64,000 bases of DNA. It comes from Bdellovibrio sp. ZAP7 (GTDB taxonomy: Bacteria > Bdellovibrionota > Bdellovibrionia > Bdellovibrionales > Bdellovibrionaceae). Positions 43,597 to 51,748 of this stretch are shown piece by piece. The translations under genes were made by a program, and so were the position numbers. The first letter of the stretch is position 1. Each line of letters starts with the position of its first letter. The notes below the pieces were generated by a model. That model did not search any database. It was given only the letters and a program-made list of their open reading frames with translations, and was not told the DNA's origin. The stretch lies in the NCBI RefSeq assembly GCF_006874645.1, contig NZ_CP030082.1, positions 2,418,001 to 2,482,000 of the forward strand, given 5' to 3'.

Positions 43597-43932
43597 TTAG
43601 ATGATGGAAACTGGCGGGGCTCGGGACTGAGACCAATTAAATTCAACAAGACTTTGATAACGATAGGAAACAGGATCGCGATGGCCGTATTCGACCTCGG
43701 GATTTAAAAGTACAAATTCCGTGACGACAGCAAAGAACGTCGGCAGACGATCTGTGTTTTTAAAGAAACGAAGATTACTTGAAAGTTCAAAGGCTAGCGT
43801 GGGACTCGCAACCAGACGTTGCACTGAAGAAACAGACGCACCACTGCCCGCTGCGACTTCCAGTTGTGGAAAGCTCGCAAAAAACAAAAATGCGAAAAGA
43901 AATAGAAAACCTGAATACTTCACAAGCTTCAC
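43597..43932 (-). CDS. Putative exported protein, 111 residues
   Basis: From a GTG at 43932 the product starts KLVKYSGFLFLFAFLFFASFPQLEVAAGS, a plausible signal peptide, followed by a hydrophobic/aromatic domain (TLAFELSSNLRFFKNTDRLPTFFAVVTEFVLLNPEVEYG). The frame is open further upstream to 44082 but the extra part is poor in coding character. No ribosome site is clear. It may be co-transcribed with the small gene at 43968-44132. Moderately uncertain. Confidence 0.45.
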   Translation of the reverse strand: MKLVKYSGFLFLFAFLFFASFPQLEVAAGSGASVSSVQRLVASPTLAFELSSNLRFFKNTDRLPTFFAVVTEFVLLNPEVEYGHRDPVSYRYQSLVEFNWSQSRAPPVSII

Positions 43933-43967
43933 GCTAACAGCGTTTGCAAGTCTTGTCAAAACTCGGA

Positions 43968-44132
43968 CTATTCGCCTGAGACGATTGAATTGGAAGTGGA
44001 GCTGACATGGATTGTGATCGTTTTCGCATCCTGCTGCGCACGATACTCTGCGGAACCATTGACCAAAGCCACTGCGCCACAAAGCACCATAATAACCAGA
44101 ACGCCTAATCCAAAAATTTTAAGTGTGTTCAT
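43968..44132 (-). CDS. Small membrane/exported protein, 54 residues
   Basis: The N terminus MNTLKIFGLGVLVIMVLCG forms a membrane helix or signal, followed by ALVNGSAEYRAQQDAKT and a Ser/Thr-rich end. AAGAAG lies just before the ATG and a TATACT box lies at 44138-44143, suitable as a -10 for a short leader. Followed by the 43597-43932 gene after 35 bp. Function unknown. Confidence 0.5.
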   Translation of the reverse strand: MNTLKIFGLGVLVIMVLCGAVALVNGSAEYRAQQDAKTITIHVSSTSNSIVSGE

Positions 44133-44358
44133 GCTTCTTAGTATACAAGCTCCCCAGAGGGACCGCGAACCGCGTTCTCACAACGGGACGCTATATTCAC
44201 GAGTGTCGAAAAGTTAGCGCATAATTCCTTCACGGCTCAGAGGAAAATCGTCAATATCTTCGACACGAACTACAGCACTGATAATTCACAGTGAAAGTGC
44301 TCATTGATTGTGAGTCTTTGTGGAGATTCCTAGAATATCCCTCTGCAAGGAGTTTTTC

Positions 44359-45108
44359 ATGGAATTAAAAGATCAGGTTATCATCGTTACGGGTGCCGCC
44401 AGTGGAATCGGAAGAGAGTCCGCCGTCGCTCTTGCTAAAAAAGGCGCAAAAATAATTTCTGCTGACTACAACGATCAAGGGGCGGAAAAGACCGCCGAAG
44501 AATTGCGCGAAATCGGCGTCCCCGCCTTTTCATTCAAAGTCGATGTTTCCAAAGCGGAACAAGTCAAAGCTCTGGTCGACTTTGCTGTCGAAAAATTTGG
44601 GACCTTAAACGGGATCTTTAATAATGCCGGTATAGGTCTGGTGAAACCGTTTCTGGAAATGGAACCCGCCTCTTACATGAAAGTTATCGAGGTCGATCAA
44701 CACAGCGTTTATTATGGAATGTGGTACGCGGCTAAGAAAATGGTGGAACTTAAAGCCAAGGGTACATTCGTTAACACCGCTTCTATATATGGGACCATGG
44801 CTTCTGAAGGAAGTTTCAATTACAACGCCGCGAAAGCCGCCGTCGTGATGATGAGCAAAACCGCCGCATTAGAACTGGCTCCGTATGGCATTCGCGTGGT
44901 CGGAGTGGCGCCGGGCTTTATCAACACATCAATTCTGGGTGATGATAAAGCCATGAAGGATACTTTGGCGAAACAACATATGCATGGGCGTTTGATTGAA
45001 CCCGAAAAAGTGGCAAGTGTAGTGGCCTTTTTGTTCTCTGACGCTGCCCAAGCGATCAATGGAACAACTGTTCCCGTGGATGACGGGTTTCTGGTGTTTA
45101 AGAAATAG
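44359..45108 (+). CDS. Short-chain dehydrogenase/reductase
   Basis: 249 residues, a classical SDR. Cofactor motif TGAASGIG (Rossmann), NNAGIG, catalytic Ser in NTASIYGTMAS and YNAAK with Tyr and Lys. The acidic residue in SADYND at the end of strand 2 suggests NAD(H) preference. AAGGAG lies 6 nt before the ATG at 44359. The substrate cannot be assigned; SDRs of this type include 3-oxoacyl-ACP reductases and sugar or alcohol dehydrogenases. Confidence 0.92.
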   Translation: MELKDQVIIVTGAASGIGRESAVALAKKGAKIISADYNDQGAEKTAEELREIGVPAFSFKVDVSKAEQVKALVDFAVEKFGTLNGIFNNAGIGLVKPFLEMEPASYMKVIEVDQHSVYYGMWYAAKKMVELKAKGTFVNTASIYGTMASEGSFNYNAAKAAVVMMSKTAALELAPYGIRVVGVAPGFINTSILGDDKAMKDTLAKQHMHGRLIEPEKVASVVAFLFSDAAQAINGTTVPVDDGFLVFKK

Positions 45109-45143
45109 TAGAATTTTATCCCGCGACGCCTTAGGATTTTCTT

Positions 45144-45677
45144 ATGAACAAAAATCTTCAGAAAATCGTTTTGGCTGTCGTGGGAATTGTCATTGTCGCA
45201 ATCGCAGCTCGTTATAGCTATTACGGGTCCCTGGTTCGATCTTGCATTTACACCGAAGAAGAAAAAACCGTGGCGCCCCGCTTTAAAGATGCCAAGATCC
45301 ATTTATTCCGACAAGCCGCTGTCATCTCGGGTCCCACCGAAGAATATGCCTGCCTGCCTTTGATGAATCAGTTCACCAACCGCATTCAAGAAGTCCAATA
45401 TGCTCATCACGACAAAGGCGACAAAACCCTGATCGACGAGAAATCCAATTTAGAGTTTTCTATTGTCCGCTATATCTCGGTCACTAAACATGGGATTACG
45501 ACCATCGATTCCGGCAAAGGCCCCATTGATTACCTGATATTGCAAGACCAGCTGGGAAAATTCTATCGCGTCGCCGTCGTAAGCTTAGGGATCAACCGCG
45601 ACAGCGATGAATACCTAAAGGCCTCCACCAGCGAAGGCGAGGAAGTTCTCTCTCCGGAGACGGCCTTTTTAGAATAA
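45144..45677 (+). CDS. Membrane-anchored protein of unknown function
   Basis: 177 residues. One N-terminal helix (IVLAVVGIVIVAIAARYSYYG) and a soluble domain with two cysteines (VRSCIYTEEE, EYACLPL) that may form a disulfide in the periplasm. The rest (LEFSIVRYISVTKHGITTIDSGKGPIDYLILQDQLGKFYRVAVVSL) is beta-rich. It begins 35 bp after the SDR stop. No family recognised. Confidence 0.7.
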   Translation: MNKNLQKIVLAVVGIVIVAIAARYSYYGSLVRSCIYTEEEKTVAPRFKDAKIHLFRQAAVISGPTEEYACLPLMNQFTNRIQEVQYAHHDKGDKTLIDEKSNLEFSIVRYISVTKHGITTIDSGKGPIDYLILQDQLGKFYRVAVVSLGINRDSDEYLKASTSEGEEVLSPETAFLE

Positions 45678-45767
45678 CAACACCGCGCGTCCTGTAATAA
45701 CATCAGGGTTTCGTCAAGAATTGTGAATTTTATTGAGTCACGGAAATACCGGGACTACAAAAGTTCT

Positions 45768-46409
45768 ATGAAAAGACTGACTCTGACAGCTTCTTTGATC
45801 CTGATTCTTCCTTTAACGTCCCAAGCCGACTGGACACAGATTTCGGCGCGGGATTTTACCATGCAGGATCCACCGATCTCAGAATCCTCGGTTGAAAAAG
45901 CAGAAGTCGACGTCATGTTTGATCTGCAAAACCGCCGCACCGAAGCTGAGTGCGCCATGGCCGAAAAACAGCAAAGCCCCACATTCGATGCTTTCTATAA
46001 AAAATCAGGCCTTTTCACTGCCGAAGAATACGCAAAAATCCAAAGACCTCTGATGCAAGCCTCCTCCCTGGCTTCAAAAATTTCTGAATCCTTTAAAGAC
46101 CACTATCACCGCCCCCGTCCTTACAGCGATTACTCTCGCCTTCGTCCCTGCATTCCTCCTCCAGGTGGTTCAAAATCTTACCCAAGCATGCACGCCGCCG
46201 TCAGCATGACTGACGCCTGCATTATGGCTGCGATCTTTCCAGATCGTGCTCAGCAGATTTTGACTTACGGAGATCGTCTGGGAACTCTACGTACAGTGGT
46301 GGGAGTTCACTATCCTTCGGATGTTACGGCGGGTAAAATCCTGGGTGAGCAAATTTGCAAGGCCCTGTTAGCTGATCCTTCATATACAAAGCTCCTGCCT
46401 CATAATTAG
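45768..46409 (+). CDS. Class A nonspecific acid phosphatase (PAP2 superfamily)
   Basis: 213 residues with a signal peptide ending SQA, so periplasmic. The three PAP2 motifs are present: KDHYHRPRPY (KxxxxxxRP), YPSMHAAVS (PSxH) and GTLRTVVGVHYPSDVTAGK (SRxxxxxHxxxD; here Gly-Thr-Leu precedes Arg in place of Ser). It hydrolyses phosphomonoesters to release phosphate. Start at ATG 45768; upstream in-frame codons are not coding-like. Cys in ECAMAE and RPCIPPP, CIMAAI and EQICKAL may form disulfides. Confidence 0.9.
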   Translation: MKRLTLTASLILILPLTSQADWTQISARDFTMQDPPISESSVEKAEVDVMFDLQNRRTEAECAMAEKQQSPTFDAFYKKSGLFTAEEYAKIQRPLMQASSLASKISESFKDHYHRPRPYSDYSRLRPCIPPPGGSKSYPSMHAAVSMTDACIMAAIFPDRAQQILTYGDRLGTLRTVVGVHYPSDVTAGKILGEQICKALLADPSYTKLLPHN

Positions 46410-46464
46410 CTCTATAGTCTGCGACACTAAATAGATCGAAATCCAAAACTAAACAAATGCGACT

Positions 46465-46489
46465 TGAAAGTCTCATCATGAGACTTTCA
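46465..46489. other. Intergenic hairpin after acid phosphatase gene
   Basis: TGAAAGTCTCA, loop TCA, TGAGACTTTCA: perfect 11-bp arms. No U-tract. May act as a terminator-like or stability element. Confidence 0.6.
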
Positions 46490-46554
46490 TCAAATACTAC
46501 TGTTTCCAGCCAAAAGTGCCGATTTATTCCGTAAGTACTTTGAAAGGTGCCGGA

Positions 46555-46977
46555 ATGTTGAAACTTATTGGTAAATCCACCGCCATTATTCTTTTTATCG
46601 CCTCTCTTTTCTGTGGTGCCTATGCCCTTGCTGATGACGCCAGCGACATGGCAGGTGCGATTGAAAAAACCCAAAAAGACCTGCGTAGCTCGCAAACTCG
46701 CCAAGGTATGACCAAAGAGTCCCCTGAGGCCGCTCAAGTCGCTGAAAAAGTTAAAAGCATGTCAGGCAGCTCAGCCAACGAAAACGAAATGTACGACCTT
46801 GCAGCAGATGTTTTGGGCAACATGAAGGGCATGTCTCAAGAGCAGCTAATGAAAGTCATGCAGGAAGCGCAAAAAGATCCAGAGGGCTTTTTGAAAACAT
46901 GGACTCCCGAGCAACGTAAGAAATTGGAAGGCATCGCGGAGCGCCTGCCCGCTTCTAAAAAAGGCAAACAGCCATAA
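46555..46977 (+). CDS. Exported helical protein of unknown function
   Basis: 140 residues. Signal peptide with cleavage near AYALA. The mature part is short, charged and helical (ASDMAGAIEKTQKDLRSS, MYDLAADVLGNMKGMSQEQLMKVMQEAQKDPEGFLKTWTPEQRKKLEGIAERL) with no Cys. AAAGG lies before the ATG at 46555. Monocistronic. No family recognised. Confidence 0.72.
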   Translation: MLKLIGKSTAIILFIASLFCGAYALADDASDMAGAIEKTQKDLRSSQTRQGMTKESPEAAQVAEKVKSMSGSSANENEMYDLAADVLGNMKGMSQEQLMKVMQEAQKDPEGFLKTWTPEQRKKLEGIAERLPASKKGKQP

Positions 46978-47060
46978 TCTCTATCCGTCAGAGAGTGTCT
47001 GTCTCACGGAACGATTCACACGGAACAACTACACCGTCAAAAAACGAAGTCATAAGAATT

Positions 47061-47085
47061 TGACAGCATAAAGCCCATGCTGTCA
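47061..47085. other. Intergenic hairpin before the frameshifted gene
   Basis: TGACAGCAT, loop AAAGCCC, ATGCTGTCA: perfect 9-bp arms. A short open frame starting at the ATG in the second arm (47077) ends by overlapping the next gene's start, but has no ribosome site and is not claimed as a gene. Confidence 0.5.
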
Positions 47086-47219
47086 CTTTCGTACTTTTCA
47101 TCTACTTCAGCTAAAAATGAACAGACTCTCGCCGGGCCAGAATTTGCTTTGATAACTTGTGAAAGGATCGCAACAAGACTCGCGGAATTTTCCCGAATCT
47201 TGGATTGCGAAAACAGGCT

Positions 47220-47626
47220 ATGAAAAAGGCATTTATTATTTTGAATCTTTTAATTTACAGCTTTCACGCCAACGCAAAAACCGCCTCGATTCTGGAATCC
47301 CTCAGCAGCAGTTGTAAGTACCGTTCCGAAAAATTCATCGCGAGCATGGATAAAATCAAACCGCGCTATGCTTACGGATACATCAACGACTGGCTGATGA
47401 ATTTGAATTGCAAGATGCCGCCGAACGCGAAGGACTAGATCCCATCGTCGCTGTCACTCCGGAAATCTTGTCACAAAAATACTGCGACCAGATAAAATCA
47501 GTGAAAAGTCAGGAATTTGAAATTTACTTTTTAGATAAACAGTTCAAGGACGCCGGGATGAAAAAAGCGGAGATTGAAAAAGAACTGTTCAAAGCCAAGT
47601 ACCTTTTAGACTCGCCGATGCTTTAG
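47220..47626 (+). pseudogene. Small exported protein gene broken by a frameshift
   Basis: The first part (ATG 47220) encodes a signal peptide (MKKAFIILNLLIYSFHANA) and CKYRSEKFIASMDKIKPRYAYGYIN, then runs to a stop at 47436-47438. The -1 frame is open from 47354 and encodes LADEFELQDAAEREGLDPIVAVTPE, then CDQIKSVKSQEFEIYFLDKQF and a charged helical end to 47626. The two parts read naturally as one protein of about 135 residues joined between about 47354 and 47400. This could be a genuine pseudogene, a sequencing error, or, less likely, programmed frameshifting (no slippery heptamer seen). Confidence 0.6.
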
Positions 47627-47645
47627 AAGGCTTTAAAATCAAAGT

Positions 47646-47674
47646 AAAGGAGTGACTTAAAAAATCACTCCTTT
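47646..47674 (+). terminator. Hairpin terminator after the 47220-47626 gene
   Basis: AAAGGAGTGA and TCACTCCTTT form a 10-bp stem with a 9-nt A-rich loop. The U-tract is short. Confidence 0.6.
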
Positions 47675-47733
47675 CACAAGCTCAGTGAAGAGATTATTTA
47701 ACTGAAAATCGCTCACTTAATGTGTCCTCGTTT

Positions 47734-47751
47734 TGATTACAGTCGTAATCA
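47734..47751. promoter_or_regulatory. Palindrome upstream of the cassette 2 regulator
   Basis: TGATTAC-AGTC-GTAATCA, perfect 7-bp arms, 43 bp before the ATG at 47795. It sits where an operator for the TIGR02147 gene would be expected, but its sequence differs from the CCATTGG palindromes of cassettes 1 and 3. Confidence 0.45.
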
Positions 47752-47794
47752 CACCTCTTGACCCGCTCCTGCTCCCCACGCTAGAAGTCGCACC

Positions 47795-48556
47795 ATGAAC
47801 CACACTTATCGCGACATTCTTTCTTCAGAACTGCTCACACGCAAGCAAAGCAATCCGCGGTTTTCTTTGCGGGCTTTCGCGAAACAATTGGATTTGAGTG
47901 CCAGCCATCTTTCTTCATTGATTATCGGAAAAAGAAATCTGACGCCGCAGCAGGCTCACAAGCTTTTAAACAAACTTGAACTATCTCCGGCAGACAAATC
48001 TTTATTTTTATCTTCGGCCTTTCCTCATATACTAGAAACACCCACAGCTCAGGAACGCCAGACGCAGCTTATCGCCGACGACAAATTTACTTTTCTGGCC
48101 GATTGGTATCACTTCGCAATCTTGAGCCTGGGAGATATTTCTCTCAATAAAGCCACACCGGCTTGGGTTTCAGAACGCCTGGGAATCAGCGAGCTGCAAG
48201 CCCGCGATGCTCTCAACCGTCTGCAACGTCTGGATCTAATTTCTATTAAATCAGACGGCAGCTTTAAACAGACTGGAAATCCCTTAACGACGACGGATGA
48301 TATTCCATCAGGTGCCATCAAGGCCTACCACCGCAGTGTGATCGATCTGGCAAAAACAAAACTTGATACAGTTCCTGTCGAGGAGCGTGAATACGGCGCG
48401 ATCACATTGGCCATCAATCCCGCGAAGATTGGTAAAGCCAAAAAGATGATTCGCGATTTTCAGAACCAGCTTTGCGAAGAACTCGAAGTCGGCAAAAAGA
48501 AATCAGTCTACACGCTCTCTGTGCAATTCTTCCCCGTCTCGGAAACCAAGGAATAA
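47795..48556 (+). CDS. TIGR02147-family regulator, cassette 2
   Basis: 253 residues. The HTH region is FSLRAFAKQLDLSASHLSSLIIGKRNLTPQQAHKLLNKLELSPADKSLFL, then the DUF4423-like domain (DDKFTFLADWYHFAILSLGDI, ARDALNRLQRLDLISI, IPSGAIKAYHRSVIDLAKT, and the ending KSVYTLSVQFFPVS). It lines up with cassettes 1 and 3 along its length. The secreted HExIY gene starts 2 bp after its stop. A perfect palindrome lies 43 bp upstream. Presumed DNA-binding; the family has no established function. Confidence 0.85.
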   Translation: MNHTYRDILSSELLTRKQSNPRFSLRAFAKQLDLSASHLSSLIIGKRNLTPQQAHKLLNKLELSPADKSLFLSSAFPHILETPTAQERQTQLIADDKFTFLADWYHFAILSLGDISLNKATPAWVSERLGISELQARDALNRLQRLDLISIKSDGSFKQTGNPLTTTDDIPSGAIKAYHRSVIDLAKTKLDTVPVEEREYGAITLAINPAKIGKAKKMIRDFQNQLCEELEVGKKKSVYTLSVQFFPVSETKE

Positions 48557-48558
48557 AA

Positions 48559-49602
48559 ATGAAACACCGCTTTTTAATTTCAGTCTTATTCCTTTTAGTA
48601 AGTTCAACTTCTTTTGCCTGGAACCGTGTTGGTAACGGCGGCGGCGCCTGGATATGTCGCAGTTACGTCGGAAGTTTTTCTAATACCGAAGTTTCATGGG
48701 TTGCCCAAATCGATTTGCATGAAGCCTCATCGCAATACGGCCTTAAGATTAAAAACTTCAGTGGCAACTATCGCAGCATTGTTAAAAAAGTGGCCCAGCG
48801 TTTAAGCGCGTTGCCAAACAATCCTCTTGCCGGACTTGCGCCATTTTTGAAAGAGGTCAATGATCTAAGACCGGGACAACACGTCACTTATGTCGATCAT
48901 GATTTAAACATCATCAACGATGCACTTTATTTTGCAGTACCAAAGGCATCGGCTTGCCCCAAGGGACGAATTCGTTACGAGCAAATCGTAAATTTCGACA
49001 ACAATGGTTTCATTTTTGTTCAAAAAAGTCTTTTTAATCATTTATCGGAAAGATCCAAGGCCGCAATGGTTCTGCACGAAGCCATCTATGCCTATCGCCG
49101 CAGCTTGGGTGACACTGATTCCTTAAACAGCCGTCGCATTGTGGGTTTGGCTTTCTCAACTTTACCGGACGAGGAAATCAGCTGGCACCTTTCGTATTTA
49201 AAAAACGACATCGCACTCCGGTACCCACCTAGCTATAATTTTTATATTAAAATGATATCCGATGAAGGTCAGATTCAACCGTTGTGGAGCATCCCGATTC
49301 GTTTGACAGGTTTGACTAAAGGGGCCTCGACGGAAAATGCTGCCCTGGAAGTCGTTTCCAATTACTTAGGGTTTGCTTTCATGTACGTTGATCCTATAAT
49401 CAACCCGATTAAAGCCGCTCCGAACTTAAGCATCCGCCTCAATGATGGTAATACCTATACAGCGCCGCTAACACCGAATGGTTGGGCGAAAAGACTGTCC
49501 CCCAACCTATTTAGCACCAACCCTAAATACTCCTGCGAAGCTGTCACCATGGTTGGCTATAACGACGTTCATATCATTTGCGTAAGCCTGCCTAAGAACT
49601 AA
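48559..49602 (+). CDS. Secreted HExIY protein with C-terminal domain, cassette 2 effector
   Basis: 347 residues, AAGGA before ATG 48559. Signal peptide ends SFA. Mature start WNRVGNGGGAWICRSY (Cys33), then SACPKGRIRYEQIV (Cys133) and AAMVLHEAIYAYRRSLGDTDSLNSRRIVGLAFS (His173-Glu174). The region after about 215 is an additional beta-type domain (FYIKMISDEGQIQPLWSIPIRLTGL ... CEAVTMVGYNDVHIICVSL), corresponding in place to the C-terminal domain of the 51749 product. Translation is likely coupled to the TIGR02147 gene. Function unknown; the secreted location and conserved Cys pair suggest a stable periplasmic or outer-surface domain. Confidence 0.82.
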   Translation: MKHRFLISVLFLLVSSTSFAWNRVGNGGGAWICRSYVGSFSNTEVSWVAQIDLHEASSQYGLKIKNFSGNYRSIVKKVAQRLSALPNNPLAGLAPFLKEVNDLRPGQHVTYVDHDLNIINDALYFAVPKASACPKGRIRYEQIVNFDNNGFIFVQKSLFNHLSERSKAAMVLHEAIYAYRRSLGDTDSLNSRRIVGLAFSTLPDEEISWHLSYLKNDIALRYPPSYNFYIKMISDEGQIQPLWSIPIRLTGLTKGASTENAALEVVSNYLGFAFMYVDPIINPIKAAPNLSIRLNDGNTYTAPLTPNGWAKRLSPNLFSTNPKYSCEAVTMVGYNDVHIICVSLPKN

Positions 49603-49679
49603 GAGAACTTTCCCCTTGTCTCATTTTGAGATAGAACCGGACACCTTAAGGACCGAAGTCCTTAAGCCGATAAAGGTTC

Positions 49680-50597
49680 ATGTCAAATGCAGCCGAAAAA
49701 ATTCAGTTCGTTCCAAGAGGTAATCTAAAAAGAACTTTGGCGTATCGTCCAATGCTGAACCGATGGTCCTATTTCCAGATGGGTTATGGGGGCTTCTTAT
49801 TTCTTTTGGGAATTGGCGCAATTATCCATAATGCGACTTGTGATTGCTCCGCTCAAGCAAGGATCTCTTTAGGGAACTCCACAGCCCTCTTTCTTGGCCT
49901 GTCTGCAGTCCTTTTCTGGGCCGCGCGCAAAACACGTGAGCTTTCCAAAACGTTAGTGCATGTCACCCCAGAAGATATCACCCTCGATAAACCGAACAAG
50001 ACGATTGAGATCGCTTACAAAGACATCAGCTCCGTCAAACTGGCATTCGTTCCCAGACTGGGCGGATGGATTGAGATTCATCTTAAAGACAAATCCATGC
50101 ACAAATTTCCGGTAGGACTTGAGCGTAGTGAATATATTTTGGAATCAATTGCCAACTACAATCCGCAACTGGTCTCAATGGAACAGATCGAACAGTACCG
50201 CAGAACTTCAATTGTCGGTGATCACATAGGGGCGCGCATAGAAGAAGTCCTTCGCAATTGGCGCTCCATGTTGGCACGATATGTAGGATTACCTTTGATG
50301 ACTGTCCTTATCGCGACCGGTATAAGATACCTGCGTGGCAAGCCTATGAATAATGGTGATGATCTTATGATCGTAACCATGGTCTTTGGAATGATCAGCA
50401 TGGTCATAGGCGCCAACTTGTACTGGCTGACAGAGAACCGAATCTCGACAAATATCCGCAAAAGACTTATCAATGATCCGAACAACGCTGCCCGCGACTT
50501 GGCCTACGAAAGTAAAGTGATCAAGCTGGCACAAAAAGCCCACGTGGTACTTTTCTTTTGTGCTGTTGCTGCGCTTTTTATCTGGATTAAAAAGTAA
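49680..50597 (+). CDS. Integral membrane protein with PH-like cytoplasmic domain
   Basis: 305 residues. Two membrane helices near the N terminus (YFQMGYGGFLFLLGIGAII, STALFLGLSAVLFWAA), a soluble part (HVTPEDITLDKPNKTIEIAYKDISSVKLAFVPRLGGWIEIHLKDKS) that looks like the bPH domain of such proteins, and three more helices at the C terminus. The Cys pair in NATCDCSAQ lies in the first loop. Function unknown. It is followed by a terminator and tRNA-Leu. Confidence 0.7.
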   Translation: MSNAAEKIQFVPRGNLKRTLAYRPMLNRWSYFQMGYGGFLFLLGIGAIIHNATCDCSAQARISLGNSTALFLGLSAVLFWAARKTRELSKTLVHVTPEDITLDKPNKTIEIAYKDISSVKLAFVPRLGGWIEIHLKDKSMHKFPVGLERSEYILESIANYNPQLVSMEQIEQYRRTSIVGDHIGARIEEVLRNWRSMLARYVGLPLMTVLIATGIRYLRGKPMNNGDDLMIVTMVFGMISMVIGANLYWLTENRISTNIRKRLINDPNNAARDLAYESKVIKLAQKAHVVLFFCAVAALFIWIKK

Positions 50598-50680
50598 ATG
50601 GACGTGATACACCCTCCTTGGCGCGTCGCGCATCATTGACGACGCCCACACCCAAGGTTAAATTTAAAGTCCCTTAGCAA

Positions 50681-50703
50681 AGCTCCTCCTGGGAGCTTTT
50701 TCT
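50681..50703 (+). terminator. Rho-independent terminator before tRNA-Leu
   Basis: AGCTCC, loop TCCTG, GGAGCT, followed by TTTTTC. It ends the 49680-50597 transcript and precedes the tRNA by 10 bp. Confidence 0.85.
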
Positions 50704-50712
50704 TTTCGGTGC

Positions 50713-50795
50713 GCGCGGGTGGTGGAATTGGTAGACACGTACGTTTGAGGGGCGTATGCGCAAGCGTGAGGGTTCAAGTCCCTCTCCGCGCACCA
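50713..50795 (+). tRNA. tRNA-Leu (anticodon GAG)
   Basis: Class II tRNA of 83 nt. The acceptor stem GCGCGGG pairs with TCCGCGC (one G-U), then ACCA, so CCA is encoded. D-arm region GGTGGAATTGGTAGACAC. Anticodon stem TACGT/GCGTA with loop TTGAGGG gives anticodon GAG (50747-50749), reading CUC/CUU. The variable arm contains GCGCAAGCG, and the T arm is GAGGG-TTCAAGT-CCCTC. All elements fit tRNA-Leu. Confidence 0.97.
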
Positions 50796-50952
50796 TTCTA
50801 TCGGTGGCAAATTTCCACAAGTGTTACGTCTAATTCTGTGAGTTTTCCCTCTCTCGTAGTTACAAGTTCGCAATCCGATGAAATAAAATGGAAAGCTGTA
50901 GGAAGACACAGTACAGATTTACTGTATCGCCATTTTGGCTATTGGGGGATCT

Positions 50953-51747
50953 GTGAAAACACTTAAACATTATTTGTACGCACTAGCGATAGCAGCGACT
51001 TTAATGAGTTCCGTTCCCGCATCAGCTGACACCATTGAATTGCGTTCCGATACCTGGTGTCCCTATGTTTGCGACAACAAAGCCGCTCCCGGATACATGA
51101 TCGAAGCCTTCATCCGCATTTTTGAAAAACACGGCCACAAAGTAAATTTTGAAATCGTCAATTGGGCTCGCGCCGTCAATGAGACCCGTCAAAACAAAGC
51201 CCATGTTATTGTGGGTGCGATGGTGAATGACTCGCCCGATTTTGTCTTTCCGGAAAAATCCTTTGGTACGGGTGATGACTATTTCTATGTTCCACGCGAC
51301 TCAACTTGGACCTATACCGGCGAGCCTTCTTTGAAAGGCAAAAAAGTCGGTGTGATCAATGGCTATGCCTATGGCGGTTTGGTTGATGATATTATCCGTA
51401 AGCGCAAAGACGTCTTCATTTCTATGTCGGGTGATCACCCGCTTGAACAACTTTTCCGCATGGTTAAAAACAAACGCTTAGATGCTTTTATCGAAAACGA
51501 TGCCGTCTTTAAATATACTCTTAGAGAACTAAAGTTAAATCCGAACGACTATAAACGAGTCAGCGAAAACGTCGCAGATGATCCAAGATTATGGGCCGCG
51601 TTTTCTCCGAAGAATAAAAAATCGGTTGCCTACGGTAAGATTTTTTCAAAAGGCATTGTGGAACTTCGCCAAAGCGGCGAACTGCAAAAGATCCTGGCTA
51701 AATACGGGCTCACCGATTGGGAACCCCTGCCAAAACAATCACGTTAA
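50953..51747 (+). CDS. Periplasmic solute-binding protein (amino-acid type, SBP_bac_3)
   Basis: 264 residues from GTG 50953 (GGGGGA close upstream). Signal peptide ends ASA. The mature start TIELRSDTWCPYVCDNKAAPGYMIEAFIRIFEKHGHKVNFEIVNWARAVNETRQNKAHVIVGA is typical of family 3 binding proteins, and ends with FSKGIVELRQSGELQKILAKYGL. No permease or ATPase gene is adjacent, so its transporter, or a sensory role, is unknown. It is convergent with cassette 3, with only one base between their stops. Confidence 0.87.
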   Translation: MKTLKHYLYALAIAATLMSSVPASADTIELRSDTWCPYVCDNKAAPGYMIEAFIRIFEKHGHKVNFEIVNWARAVNETRQNKAHVIVGAMVNDSPDFVFPEKSFGTGDDYFYVPRDSTWTYTGEPSLKGKKVGVINGYAYGGLVDDIIRKRKDVFISMSGDHPLEQLFRMVKNKRLDAFIENDAVFKYTLRELKLNPNDYKRVSENVADDPRLWAAFSPKNKKSVAYGKIFSKGIVELRQSGELQKILAKYGLTDWEPLPKQSR

Positions 51748-51748
51748 C

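Noticed and set aside
47077-47223. 48-codon frame ending in overlap with the 47220 start
   Set aside because: Its ATG lies inside a hairpin arm and no ribosome site precedes it.
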